Assembly: GCA_050744165.1 (NCBI GenBank)
Contig: JBOGGN010000231.1
Coordinates: 1-26,378 of the forward strand
From: JBOGGN01 sp050744165
GTDB taxonomy: Bacteria; Actinomycetota; Acidimicrobiia; Acidimicrobiales; Palsa-688
Direction of reading: 5' to 3'
DNA: 26,378 nucleotides
This document shows, in pieces, positions 1 to 7,544 of this stretch. A program made the position numbers and the translations under genes. A model generated the notes under the pieces. That model saw only the letters and a list, made by a program, of their open reading frames with translations. It was not told the origin of the DNA and searched no databases. Every line of letters starts with the position of its first letter. Within the stretch, counting starts at the first letter, position 1.

Positions 1-339
1 GCCCGGGCCCGGGACCTGCTTGAGGCCGTGGGCCTCGGTTGCCGCCTCGGGCACCGCCCCCAGCAGCTGAGCGGCGGCGAACGGCAGCGGGTGGCAATCG
101 CCCGAGCCCTCGCCACCGAGCCTCCCCTGATCCTGGCCGACGAGCCGACGGGGAACCTCGACGAGGCGTCGGCGGCACAGGTCATCACGGTGTTGGAGTC
201 GCTGCCCGCCTCAGAGGGTGTGACGTTGGTGGTCGTGACCCACAACCGGGCCATCGCCGCCCGGGCCGCCGCCCGACTCTCCCTCGACGGCGGTCGCCTG
301 CTCGGAGGCACCCTCTCACCGCCAACCTCCGTCCCGTGA
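1..339 (+). CDS. ABC transporter ATP-binding protein, C-terminal part (MacB/LolD type)
   Basis: This is the 3' end of an ABC ATPase gene that begins left of the window; the frame is open from base 1. Visible motifs are the signature LSGGERQRVAIARAL, Walker B with catalytic Glu in LILADEPTGNLDE, and the H-loop in VVVTHNRAIA. The phrase ADEPTGNLD is characteristic of the MacB/LolD/FtsE branch, which powers mechanotransmission or lipoprotein/peptide export rather than import. Walker A is outside the window. The stop (337-339) overlaps the GTG start of the permease as GTGA, so the two are translationally coupled and almost certainly form one transporter. The substrate is not evident. Confidence 0.93.
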   Translation, partial: ARARDLLEAVGLGCRLGHRPQQLSGGERQRVAIARALATEPPLILADEPTGNLDEASAAQVITVLESLPASEGVTLVVVTHNRAIAARAAARLSLDGGRLLGGTLSPPTSVP

Positions 340-1748
340 GCTGGCGCGACGCCCTGGCGCTGGTGGCGCGCGAGTTGCGACGCCGGGCGACGCGCGCCGC
401 CCTCACCATCGCCGCGGTAGCGCTGGCGGCGGCGCTGCTCACCGCTTTGGTAACCATCGCCCGCACCGCCCAGAACCGGGTTCTCTCTGAGGTCACGACC
501 GGAGGGTCGCTGGCCGGCATCAAGGTGGTGGCGGCGGCGCCCGACCCCAGCCAGGTCGACCAGGACAACGCCACCCCCGGCCCGCCGAAGCCGCTCGACG
601 ACGCCGCCCTGGGCCGCATCCGCTCCCTGTCCGGCGTCGGCGCCGTCTACCCGGTGCTTTCGGTCCCCGTCTTGGTCCTGGCACCCGAGCAGGTGACCCT
701 TCCCGGCGCCGCCGCGCCGACCACCACCCTTCCTCCGGCGGCGGGGTCGCCGTCCCCGCCGGCCAGCACCTCGACGACGCTCGGCGCCGCGGCCGGTACG
801 GGTCCGGCGGCCGGAGTGGGGCCGGTCGAGGCGTACCCCGACGACCTGGTGGGCCTGCCCGCCAACGGGACCTCCAACTTGCCGGTGACCATCGTGGCCG
901 GGCGCTTGCCGATATCCGGCAACGAGGTCGCCGTCACCCCCGACTTCCTCGACCGACTCCACATCCCCGCCAAGGACGCCACCGCCGTTCTCGGCGTGAG
1001 CCTTGAGGTCGGTTTTCCACGCGCCTTTCGGCCCGGATCCAGCCGCAGCATGTGGCTCCACCCGGTGATCGTGGGCGTGGCGGCGCAGGACGCCGGCAAC
1101 GGTCAGCTCATCGGGACCCTTGGCGTGGCCGAAACCGGCCGCGATTGGATCCTCGCCAGCGGCGCCGCCAACGCCATCTCCGTCGGGCTTCAGCCGACCA
1201 CCTACACCGGCCTGTTCGTCGTCGCCAAGCAGCTGAACAAGGTCGCCACGGTGCGCAACCAGATCACCGCGGTGGGCTACTCGACCTCGGCGGATGAGCA
1301 ACTGATCGCTTCGGTGCAGCGCTACATCCGGGTGGTGGAGATCGTCCTGGCCGGAATCGGCCTCATCGCGCTCGTGGTCGCCGCCCTCGGGATCGCCAAC
1401 GCCCTGTTCGCCGCCGTCCGGGAGCGACGCCGCGAGATCGGCGTGCTGAAGGCCATCGGTGCCAGTGACGCCGACGTGCTGCGCATCTTCCTGCTCGAGG
1501 CACTGGCGGTGGGGACCGTCGGCGGGTTGATCGGCGTCGGGATCGGGTCGGGGGTGGCGGTGCTGGTCGGAGTCGCCGTCAACCGGTACCTGCAGTCCGA
1601 AGGGGTGGCGCCGCTGCAGCTCTCGATCAGCCTGGGCGTGCTGGGCGCCGCCGTCGCCGGCTCGGCCCTACTCGCGGCGCTGTCGGGCCTGTTGCCCGCC
1701 GCCCAGGCAGCCCGGCTGCCGGCCCGGGAGGCGGTGGAGGCCGGGTGA
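336..1748 (+). CDS. FtsX/MacB-type ABC transporter permease
   Basis: A 470-residue membrane subunit of the transporter whose ATPase lies just upstream. One N-terminal transmembrane helix (about residues 20-45) is followed by a large extracytoplasmic domain. Three C-terminal helices complete the MacB-like 1+3 layout. The FtsX-domain signature is clear in REIGVLKAIGAS followed by an LEA..VG...G segment, about residue 365 onward. The extracytoplasmic domain carries a Pro/Thr/Ser-rich insertion near residues 125-165, an odd flexible stretch for this family. The start is taken at GTG 336 because it overlaps the ATPase stop in GTGA; the frame stays open further upstream but that part reads as a shadow of the ATPase gene. 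The stop overlaps the next start. Confidence 0.9.
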   Translation: MSWRDALALVARELRRRATRAALTIAAVALAAALLTALVTIARTAQNRVLSEVTTGGSLAGIKVVAAAPDPSQVDQDNATPGPPKPLDDAALGRIRSLSGVGAVYPVLSVPVLVLAPEQVTLPGAAAPTTTLPPAAGSPSPPASTSTTLGAAAGTGPAAGVGPVEAYPDDLVGLPANGTSNLPVTIVAGRLPISGNEVAVTPDFLDRLHIPAKDATAVLGVSLEVGFPRAFRPGSSRSMWLHPVIVGVAAQDAGNGQLIGTLGVAETGRDWILASGAANAISVGLQPTTYTGLFVVAKQLNKVATVRNQITAVGYSTSADEQLIASVQRYIRVVEIVLAGIGLIALVVAALGIANALFAAVRERRREIGVLKAIGASDADVLRIFLLEALAVGTVGGLIGVGIGSGVAVLVGVAVNRYLQSEGVAPLQLSISLGVLGAAVAGSALLAALSGLLPAAQAARLPAREAVEAG

Positions 1749-2512
1749 TGGTGCGCCCAACCCTCCGAGCGACCCGGGCCGCCGCCCTCCTCGCCGCCTT
1801 GGCGCTGACGGCGGCGTCGTGCACGCCGGTGAAGGGCAAGGCACTCGGCACCGCCCCGCCCGCCAACCTGAGCGCTCCCAAGCTCTACGCCGCCATCGGC
1901 TCGAGCGACGCCCGCGGAACGGGCACCGACGTGCCGCTACGCCAGGCGTGGCCCCAGGTACTCTTCGCCACGCTGCCGGCGAACTTCCGCTTCGTCAACC
2001 TGGCCCTGCCCGACGCCACCGTGGCCGACGTCCTGGCCCAGAGCCTCCCCATTGCCGAGGATCTGCGACCGGCCCTGGTCACCATCTCCCTGAGCGTCGA
2101 GGACATGCTCCGCCAAGTGCCCGTCGCCACCTACGAGGCCGAGCTGCGCACTCTGCTGCACGCCCTGCGGGCCACCGGGGCGACCGTGCTTCTGGCGAAC
2201 GCGCCTCCAGTCCAGGACCTCCCCGGCTACCTCGCCTGCCTCGACGGAGGCACCCTCGCCTGCTCGCCCCGCATCCCTCACCCCGTTGCCCCGGCTGCCA
2301 CCGTGGCGGCCGAGGTGACCTCTTACAACCGGGCAATCACCGATGTGGCGCAGAGCGAAGGGGCGGCGGTGGTGGACTTGTACGGCGCCGCGCTGGCGGC
2401 CGCAGCCCAGGGCATCGGCCCGTCCCTGCTCGCCGCCGATGGCCTCGACCCCAACGCGGCCGGGGCGCAGCGGATCGCGGCCGGCTTCGCGGCGGCCCTC
2501 CATCGGCCTTGA
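1748..2512 (+). CDS. SGNH/GDSL hydrolase-like lipoprotein with altered active-site blocks
   Basis: A 254-residue predicted lipoprotein. An N-terminal Arg-rich region and hydrophobic stretch end in a lipobox-like TAASC. The fold call rests on block I, AIGSSDARGTG (GDS-like, nucleophile Ser present), and block V, DGLDPNAAGAQRIA. In active SGNH enzymes block V reads DxxHP; here the His position is Asp. Block III, normally GxND, appears as SVEDM and lacks the oxyanion-hole Asn. It may therefore be a non-catalytic carbohydrate- or ester-binding relative, or use a shifted His. The ATG at 1748 overlaps the permease TGA (TGATG); GTG codons at 1745 and 1751 are alternatives. Coupling to the ABC pair suggests a role at the cell surface with that exporter. 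Confidence 0.78.
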   Translation: MVRPTLRATRAAALLAALALTAASCTPVKGKALGTAPPANLSAPKLYAAIGSSDARGTGTDVPLRQAWPQVLFATLPANFRFVNLALPDATVADVLAQSLPIAEDLRPALVTISLSVEDMLRQVPVATYEAELRTLLHALRATGATVLLANAPPVQDLPGYLACLDGGTLACSPRIPHPVAPAATVAAEVTSYNRAITDVAQSEGAAVVDLYGAALAAAAQGIGPSLLAADGLDPNAAGAQRIAAGFAAALHRP

Positions 2513-2560
2513 ACCCACCCATCCGCGTTGTTGTCACAGGCCCCTGGGATGATGCGCGTC

Positions 2561-3883
2561 ATGGGAAAGAACAACCGTCAGCGGCGAGCCCACAAGCACC
2601 AGGGCCGGCGAAAGGGCGGGCCGGGTCGGGACGGCGGGCCGTCCACCACTTCGTCCCAGGCGGGGCACCCGGACATCCGCATGGTGGTGGCGTACGCCGC
2701 CTGTTCGGCCGAACACGGCACCGAGGAGGAGTTCGACGGCGACATCGCCAAGATCTTGGCGCTCGGCCGCCTCGACGGCCGGGCGGGGCCGGCGATGGTC
2801 TCGGGCCTGATCGCTGGTTTGGGCGCCGCGTGGGAGAACGGCTGGCAGCCGGTTGACATCCTTCGGGAGGTCGGCCGCCGCTTCGACGCCCCGACTGTCG
2901 CCATTGCCCGGTGGGCCATCGCCAAGGAGTCGCACACCACGGCTTCCCCAGGGACGGCGATGCCGGAAGCGTGGTCGGCGCAGCTGGACCAGTTGCGCGG
3001 GAATGGGCGCCCGAGCCTGACACCGATGTGGACTTCGTACCCAGACGTGGTCTGCGGCGTCCGCATCCTCGGGATGCTGCACCATCTGCCGCGGCTGGCG
3101 TGCCTGGTACCACCGCCGTCGCAATGGGGCAAGGATGTCGGTGGCCGTCCCCGTACCCCCCCGGCCGGTGTGGCGCCCGGGGTCGACAGCAAGATTCTGG
3201 CCAAGGTGCGGGCGCTGCTGGCCAAAGCCGAGTCGACCACGTTCGAGGAAGAGGCGGAGTCCCTCACGGTCAAGGCCCAAGAGCTGATGGCGCGCTACTC
3301 GATCGACCAGGCAATGCTCGCGGGCGCCTCGGCCGAAGAGACTCCGGGTGGCCGCCGCCTCGGGATCGACAGTCCGTACGCCGATCCGAAGAGCCTGCTG
3401 CTGGCGGAGGTTGCCGAAGCCAACCGATGTTCGGCGGTCTGGCAGGATGAGTTCGCCTTCTCGACCGTGTTCGGCTTTGCGGCCGACCTCGACATCGTCG
3501 AGGTGCTCTACACATCGCTGCTCGTTCAAGCGACGCGGGCCATGACCCGAGCGGGAAGTGTTCGCGACCAGTTCGGACGTTCGTGCACCAGGGCGTACCG
3601 GCACTCGTTCCTGGTCTCATTTGCCGTCCGCATCGGCCAGCGGCTTCGGGAGGCCGCCAGCAAGGCGACCGAGGAAGCCAGCTCGGTGCATGGTGAGGCC
3701 CTCCTCCCGGTGCTCGCAGGGCGCAAGGCCGAGGTCGACGGCGCTGTCACCGCGGCGTTCCCGGAGACCGTCACGAAGACATCTCGAGCGACCAACTACG
3801 AGGGATGGATCGGCGGCCGTGTGGCCGCCGATCAGGCGCAGCTCGGGCCGGACCGCCACCGCCTGGAGGGCGTCGCCATCTGA
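2561..3883 (+). CDS. DUF2786 domain protein
   Basis: A 440-residue soluble protein of unknown function. The region around residues 209-250, with ILAKVRALLAKAEST, EEEAESLTVKAQELM and ARYSID, matches the helical DUF2786 pattern. The N-terminus (MGKNNRQRRAHK) is strongly basic and could touch nucleic acid. Residues 35-190 form an unrecognised, largely helical region. The C-terminal part (about 270-430) is the extension usually found with DUF2786. No transmembrane segment or catalytic motif is visible. The start is uncertain: ATG at 2549, 2552 and 2561 and TTG at 2528 are all in frame and none has a strong ribosome-binding site. I chose 2561 because the basic MGKNN-type start looks natural. It converges on the tetR-like gene, 20 bases away. 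Confidence 0.78.
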   Translation: MGKNNRQRRAHKHQGRRKGGPGRDGGPSTTSSQAGHPDIRMVVAYAACSAEHGTEEEFDGDIAKILALGRLDGRAGPAMVSGLIAGLGAAWENGWQPVDILREVGRRFDAPTVAIARWAIAKESHTTASPGTAMPEAWSAQLDQLRGNGRPSLTPMWTSYPDVVCGVRILGMLHHLPRLACLVPPPSQWGKDVGGRPRTPPAGVAPGVDSKILAKVRALLAKAESTTFEEEAESLTVKAQELMARYSIDQAMLAGASAEETPGGRRLGIDSPYADPKSLLLAEVAEANRCSAVWQDEFAFSTVFGFAADLDIVEVLYTSLLVQATRAMTRAGSVRDQFGRSCTRAYRHSFLVSFAVRIGQRLREAASKATEEASSVHGEALLPVLAGRKAEVDGAVTAAFPETVTKTSRATNYEGWIGGRVAADQAQLGPDRHRLEGVAI

Positions 3884-3903
3884 GCGGTTGCCCAGCCGCC
3901 GCC

Positions 3904-4506
3904 TCAGGGGGCCGCGGGACCGGCCGGGAAAAACTGCTCGACCAGCCGATGGGGCAGGTCGTCGGTGAGCGGCGAGCCGGACAGGAGCGCCCGGTGGAAG
4001 ATGATGGCGAAACCGCACTCGCCCTGCAGTTCCGCGTCGCCGGGCGCCAGCACGCCGTCGGCCTGGGCCTGGGTGATCCGGTCCTTGAGGATCTGCTTGT
4101 TGCAGTCCACGAACTGATCCCGGACCAGGGCCGCCACCTCCGGGTAGCGGACCAGCTCGCTGGCCACCGCCTTCATCAGCTCGCCCTCCACCCCCCGGAT
4201 CTTGTTGAGGAACTGCCGGAGAATGACCTCGAGGTCGGCCCGGATGTCGTCGGTCTCCGGCCAGTCCTGCATATGGGGGGCCAGCAGGTCGTGGATGGCA
4301 TCGAGCACCAAGGCGGTCTTGTTGTCCCACCGGCGGTAGATGGCGGCCTTGCCGACTCCGGCCCGGCTGGCAACCCCCTCGATGCTCATTCGGGCAAAGC
4401 CCTCCTCCATCAGCACGTCGAGCGCCGCCCGGCGGATGGCGGCGTCGACGTGTGGGTCACGGGGTCGTCCGTGCTTGGCCTCTTTGACTTCGGTGATTCC
4501 CGCCAT
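3904..4506 (-). CDS. TetR-family transcriptional regulator
   Basis: A 200-residue regulator. The N-terminal TetR helix-turn-helix is clear at residues 24-66: AALDVLMEEGFARMSIEGVASRAGVGKAAIYRRW, split here as AALDVLMEEGF, then SIEGVASRAGVGKAAIYRRW. The remainder is the helical ligand-binding and dimerisation domain. It lies 13 bases downstream of the MFS efflux gene on the same strand, so both are probably cotranscribed, and it probably represses that pair. The likely operators are the palindromes at 6293-6338 in front of the MFS gene. The inducer cannot be read from the sequence. Confidence 0.92.
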   Translation of the reverse strand: MAGITEVKEAKHGRPRDPHVDAAIRRAALDVLMEEGFARMSIEGVASRAGVGKAAIYRRWDNKTALVLDAIHDLLAPHMQDWPETDDIRADLEVILRQFLNKIRGVEGELMKAVASELVRYPEVAALVRDQFVDCNKQILKDRITQAQADGVLAPGDAELQGECGFAIIFHRALLSGSPLTDDLPHRLVEQFFPAGPAAP

Positions 4507-4519
4507 GTGGGTTGCCTGC

Positions 4520-6259
4520 CTAGTCGATTGTCAGTACTTGGGAGATCGTTCCCCCATCGATGGATTCGGTCCCTTCATCCATTATGGCGAGGCCGGCTGC
4601 GGCAATCGGAGCCAGCGGGCCTTCGGTGGCCAGCGCCAGGACCAGTGCCGCTTCGCCGGCCAGCTCATCGCCGATGGTCCCAACCTCGACCGCTCCGCCA
4701 GCCTCGACCGCCGCTGCTGCGGGGGAGGGCTCGGCCGCGGCATCGGTGGCGCGAGCGGGGAGGAAGGCGACGACGATGCCGGCGCCCACGATGGTGACCA
4801 GGGCGGCCACCAGCATCGCGGGCCGCATGGCGTCCACGAACCCGCCGCGGGCGGCGGTGACGAGGGTCTGGGCGACGGTGCCGCCGAGGTGGCCTGCGAC
4901 GTCGATGGCTCCTCCGACCGAGTTACGAGCGGTGGCCGCCGCAGAACCTGAGAGCCCGTGCACCGAGCTCACCGTTCCCGCGATGCGGCTTGCGTAGGCC
5001 GACGACAAAACGCTGCCGAGCACGGCCACGCCAAGGGCGCCGCCGAGCTGACGGGTGGTGTCGTTGACCGCGGAACCGACACCCGCCTTCGCCCGGGGCA
5101 ATGAGCCCATGATCGACTCGGTGGCCGGGGCCATCGTCAGCGACATCCCGAGGCCCATGAGGAGTAGCGAGAGCAGGACCAGGTCATAGCCGGAGCCCAC
5201 CCCGAGCACGCTGAAGACCACCAGGCCAAGTGCCGTGATTACCAATCCGCCGGCCACCACCACCTTGGAGCCCAACCAGCGGACGAAGGTACTCGAGGCC
5301 GGAGCGGCCACGAACAGGATCAGTGCGATGGGGGCGATGCGCAGTCCCGCACCCAGGCTGGAGTAGCCCTTCACGTCCTGCAGGTACTGGGTCATCAGGA
5401 AGAACGATCCGAACAGGGCGAAGAACACCAGCGTGATGGCGGAGCTGGCGGCGGTGAACCGGGGGTTCTGGAACACCCGCACGTCGAGCATCGGGTGGTC
5501 GCTGCGGCGCTCCCAGAGGACGAAACTCACGAGGACCACGGCGGCCACGCCGTAGGCACCGAGGGTGATGGCCGACAGCCAGCCGTTGGTCGGCGCCTCG
5601 ATCAGGCCCCACAGAAGAGCGCTGAGCCCGGCGATCGACAGGACGGCGCCGATGGGGTCGAGGCGGGGCTTGGAGGGGTCCTTCGACGTGGTCACGACGA
5701 ACCGGCCCGCGATCAGGGCGGTGGCCACGATGGGCACGTTGACCAGGAACACCGAACCCCACCAGAAGTGCTGCAGCAGCCAACCGCCGGCGATGGGCCC
5801 GATGGCAATCCCCATGCCCGACACGCCGGCCCAGATGCCGATCGCCCGGGCCCGCTCGGTCGGGTTGGTGAAAGTGTTGGTCAGGATCGACAAGGTGGAG
5901 GGCATGATCAGCGCCCCGCCGACGCCCATCAGGGCCCGGGTGGCGATCAGCATCCCCGCCGAACCGGAGAAGGCGGAGAGCACCGAGCCGCCACCGAAGA
6001 TCAGAAGGCCCAGGCTGAGGGCCCCCTTGCGGCCGAAGCGGTCGCCCAGGCTGCCGGCGGTGAGCAGGAGGCCCGCGAAGACCAGGGTGTAGGCGTCGAC
6101 GATCCATTGCAGCTGGCTCGAGGTCGCGTTGAGATCCCGCACCAAGGTGGGCAGGGCAACGTTCAAGATGGTGTTGTCCACGCCAATGACCAGCAGGCTG
6201 AAGCACAGCACTACCAGGGTCCACCAGCGCCGGCGGTAGACGATCGCTGCAGTGTCCAT
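4520..6259 (-). CDS. MFS drug:H+ antiporter, DHA2 (14-helix, EmrB/QacA) family
   Basis: A 579-residue inner-membrane exporter. The expected 14 hydrophobic helices are present from about residue 12 to 500. Family motifs include motif A GDRFGRK near residue 72, the WIVDAYTL segment typical of DHA2, and motif C, GVSGMGIAIGPIAGGW, near residue 145. This branch expels hydrophobic or cationic toxic compounds by proton antiport; the specific substrate is unknown. The C-terminal 75 residues are Ala/Glu-rich and cytosolic, longer than the family norm. The start is well supported by an AGGAGG site (complement of 6266-6272) about six bases before ATG. It is the first gene of an operon with the TetR regulator, with an operator-rich promoter upstream. 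Confidence 0.94.
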   Translation of the reverse strand: MDTAAIVYRRRWWTLVVLCFSLLVIGVDNTILNVALPTLVRDLNATSSQLQWIVDAYTLVFAGLLLTAGSLGDRFGRKGALSLGLLIFGGGSVLSAFSGSAGMLIATRALMGVGGALIMPSTLSILTNTFTNPTERARAIGIWAGVSGMGIAIGPIAGGWLLQHFWWGSVFLVNVPIVATALIAGRFVVTTSKDPSKPRLDPIGAVLSIAGLSALLWGLIEAPTNGWLSAITLGAYGVAAVVLVSFVLWERRSDHPMLDVRVFQNPRFTAASSAITLVFFALFGSFFLMTQYLQDVKGYSSLGAGLRIAPIALILFVAAPASSTFVRWLGSKVVVAGGLVITALGLVVFSVLGVGSGYDLVLLSLLLMGLGMSLTMAPATESIMGSLPRAKAGVGSAVNDTTRQLGGALGVAVLGSVLSSAYASRIAGTVSSVHGLSGSAAATARNSVGGAIDVAGHLGGTVAQTLVTAARGGFVDAMRPAMLVAALVTIVGAGIVVAFLPARATDAAAEPSPAAAAVEAGGAVEVGTIGDELAGEAALVLALATEGPLAPIAAAGLAIMDEGTESIDGGTISQVLTID

Positions 6260-6292
6260 GTTGGTCCTCCTCGGGGGACGGCGACTTGTGAT

Positions 6293-6307
6293 ACGGAACG
6301 TCTCCGT
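6293..6307. promoter_or_regulatory. Candidate TetR operator 1 (ACGGA-N5-TCCGT)
   Basis: An interrupted palindrome, ACGGA-N5-TCCGT, lies about 35 bases upstream of the MFS start codon. It is extended on one side as TCCGTTTC (6303-6310), which recurs in inverted orientation as GAAACGGA at 6326-6333 in the second site. Position and pairing suggest autoregulation by the TetR protein encoded two genes downstream. Binding is inferred. Confidence 0.55.
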
Positions 6308-6310
6308 TTC

Positions 6311-6340
6311 ACTATACCTATATACGAAACGGATCCGTCA
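6311..6340 (-). promoter_or_regulatory. Candidate promoter of the MFS-tetR operon
   Basis: On the complement, a TATAGT -10-like hexamer (6311-6316) is preceded, with an 18-base spacer, by TGACGG (6335-6340) as a weak -35. The AT-rich stretch is exceptional in this GC-rich window and lies between or under the two operator palindromes, which fits repression by steric block. The remaining intergenic DNA to 6455, in front of the divergent MoxR-type gene, contains a 10-base direct repeat GACCGGCCCG (6362-6371, 6378-6387) and no promoter I can defend. Confidence 0.4.
6326..6338. promoter_or_regulatory. Candidate TetR operator 2 (contains ACGGATCCGT)
   Basis: A perfect 10-bp palindrome, ACGGATCCGT (6329-6338), is preceded by GAA to give GAAACGGATCCGT. 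Together with operator 1 it forms a larger inverted repeat, CCGTTTC (6304-6310) and GAAACGG (6326-6332), separated by 15 AT-rich bases. The site would overlap the -35 region of the proposed MFS promoter. Confidence 0.55.
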
Positions 6341-6455
6341 CGTATTTATTTCCGTGTCCCAGACCGGCCCGCACCCGGACCGGCCCGGACCCCGCCCCAT
6401 CCGGCGTAGGCCCGTCCTGCACATAGGTCCTCGCCGCGCCCTACGGTGGCGGGAA

Positions 6456-7544
6456 ATGACCGGGCAATCGGAGTCGATGGACGCCATGGCGGTGGCCGTG
6501 GCCGCCGGGGTGCCAGTGCTGTTGTGGGGGGCGCCGGGGACGGGCAAGACCTCGGCGGTGCGAGCCCTGTCCCAATCCCTCGACCTGCCGTGCGAGATTG
6601 TCATCGCCTCCATCCGGGAACCGTCGGACTTCGCGGGCCTGCCGCTCGTCGTCGGTGGCCAGGTCCGCATGGCGCCCCCGGCGTGGGCGCAGCGGTTGGC
6701 CGAGGCGGGCGGGGGAATCCTGTTTCTCGACGAGATCTCCACGGCGCCGCCCGCGGTCCAGGCGGCCTTGCTGCGGGTGGTGCTGGAACGCGTCGTCGGC
6801 GACCTGCCGCTTGGGCCGGGCATCGCCATGGTGGCCGCCGCCAACCCGCCCGAGCAGGCGGCCGACGGCTGGGAGCTGTCGGCGCCGCTCGCCAACCGGT
6901 TCTGCCACCTCGACTGGGCGGTCGACCCCATTGCCGTCGCCCAGGGAATCATGTCCGGCTGGCCACCGCCCGAGCCGCCCCGGCTGCCACCGGGCTGGGA
7001 GGCGCAGATTCCCGCGACCCGGGGACTGGTGTCGGCATTCCTCACCGTCCGCCCGGCACTGGCCTGCGCCGTGCCGTCCGACCCCTCCCGGGCCGGGCGG
7101 GCGTGGCCCAGCCCCCGCACCTGGGAGATGGCGGCTCGACTGTGGGCAGCCGCTCAGGCGGCCGGCGTCAGCACCGAGGCGGAGACCGCACTGGTCACCG
7201 GCGCTGTCGGCGAGGGGGCCGGCGTGGAGCTGCTGATGTGGCACATCCAGATGGACCTGCCCGACCCCGAGACTCTGCTGGCCGATCCCGACGGCTTCGA
7301 GATGCCCGAACGCGGTGACCAGGTCTATGCCGTGCTGTCGGCGGTCGCGGCCGCGGTGGCCGCCAACTCGACGCCGGATCGCTGGCAGGCGGGGTGGAAG
7401 ATCCTGGGCAAGGCTGGCGAACACGCCCCGGACATGGCGGCGGTGGCCGCCCGGACCCTCACCAGCTGCCAGCCGCCAGGGACCAGCGCACCCCCCGAAG
7501 TGCGCCTGTTCGCTCCGCTGCTGAAAGACGCCGGCCTGCTGTGA
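6456..7544 (+). CDS. MoxR-type AAA+ ATPase (trio gene 1)
   Basis: A 362-residue AAA+ ATPase. Walker A is GAPGTGKT at residues 25-32, Walker B is ILFLDEIS with D92/E93, and a sensor-1-like MVAAANPPE follows. Residues after Walker A (IASIREPSDFAGLP) match the MoxR-group insertion. MoxR proteins act with VWA partners as chaperone-like remodellers that insert cofactors or switch complexes, as in RavA-ViaA and CbbQ-CbbO. The adjacent gene encodes such a partner. The ATG at 6456 is chosen because the Walker A then sits at the usual N-terminal distance; the frame is open further left but without sensible coding. The ribosome-binding site is weak. The stop overlaps the next start as GTGA. Confidence 0.9.
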   Translation: MTGQSESMDAMAVAVAAGVPVLLWGAPGTGKTSAVRALSQSLDLPCEIVIASIREPSDFAGLPLVVGGQVRMAPPAWAQRLAEAGGGILFLDEISTAPPAVQAALLRVVLERVVGDLPLGPGIAMVAAANPPEQAADGWELSAPLANRFCHLDWAVDPIAVAQGIMSGWPPPEPPRLPPGWEAQIPATRGLVSAFLTVRPALACAVPSDPSRAGRAWPSPRTWEMAARLWAAAQAAGVSTEAETALVTGAVGEGAGVELLMWHIQMDLPDPETLLADPDGFEMPERGDQVYAVLSAVAAAVAANSTPDRWQAGWKILGKAGEHAPDMAAVAARTLTSCQPPGTSAPPEVRLFAPLLKDAGLL

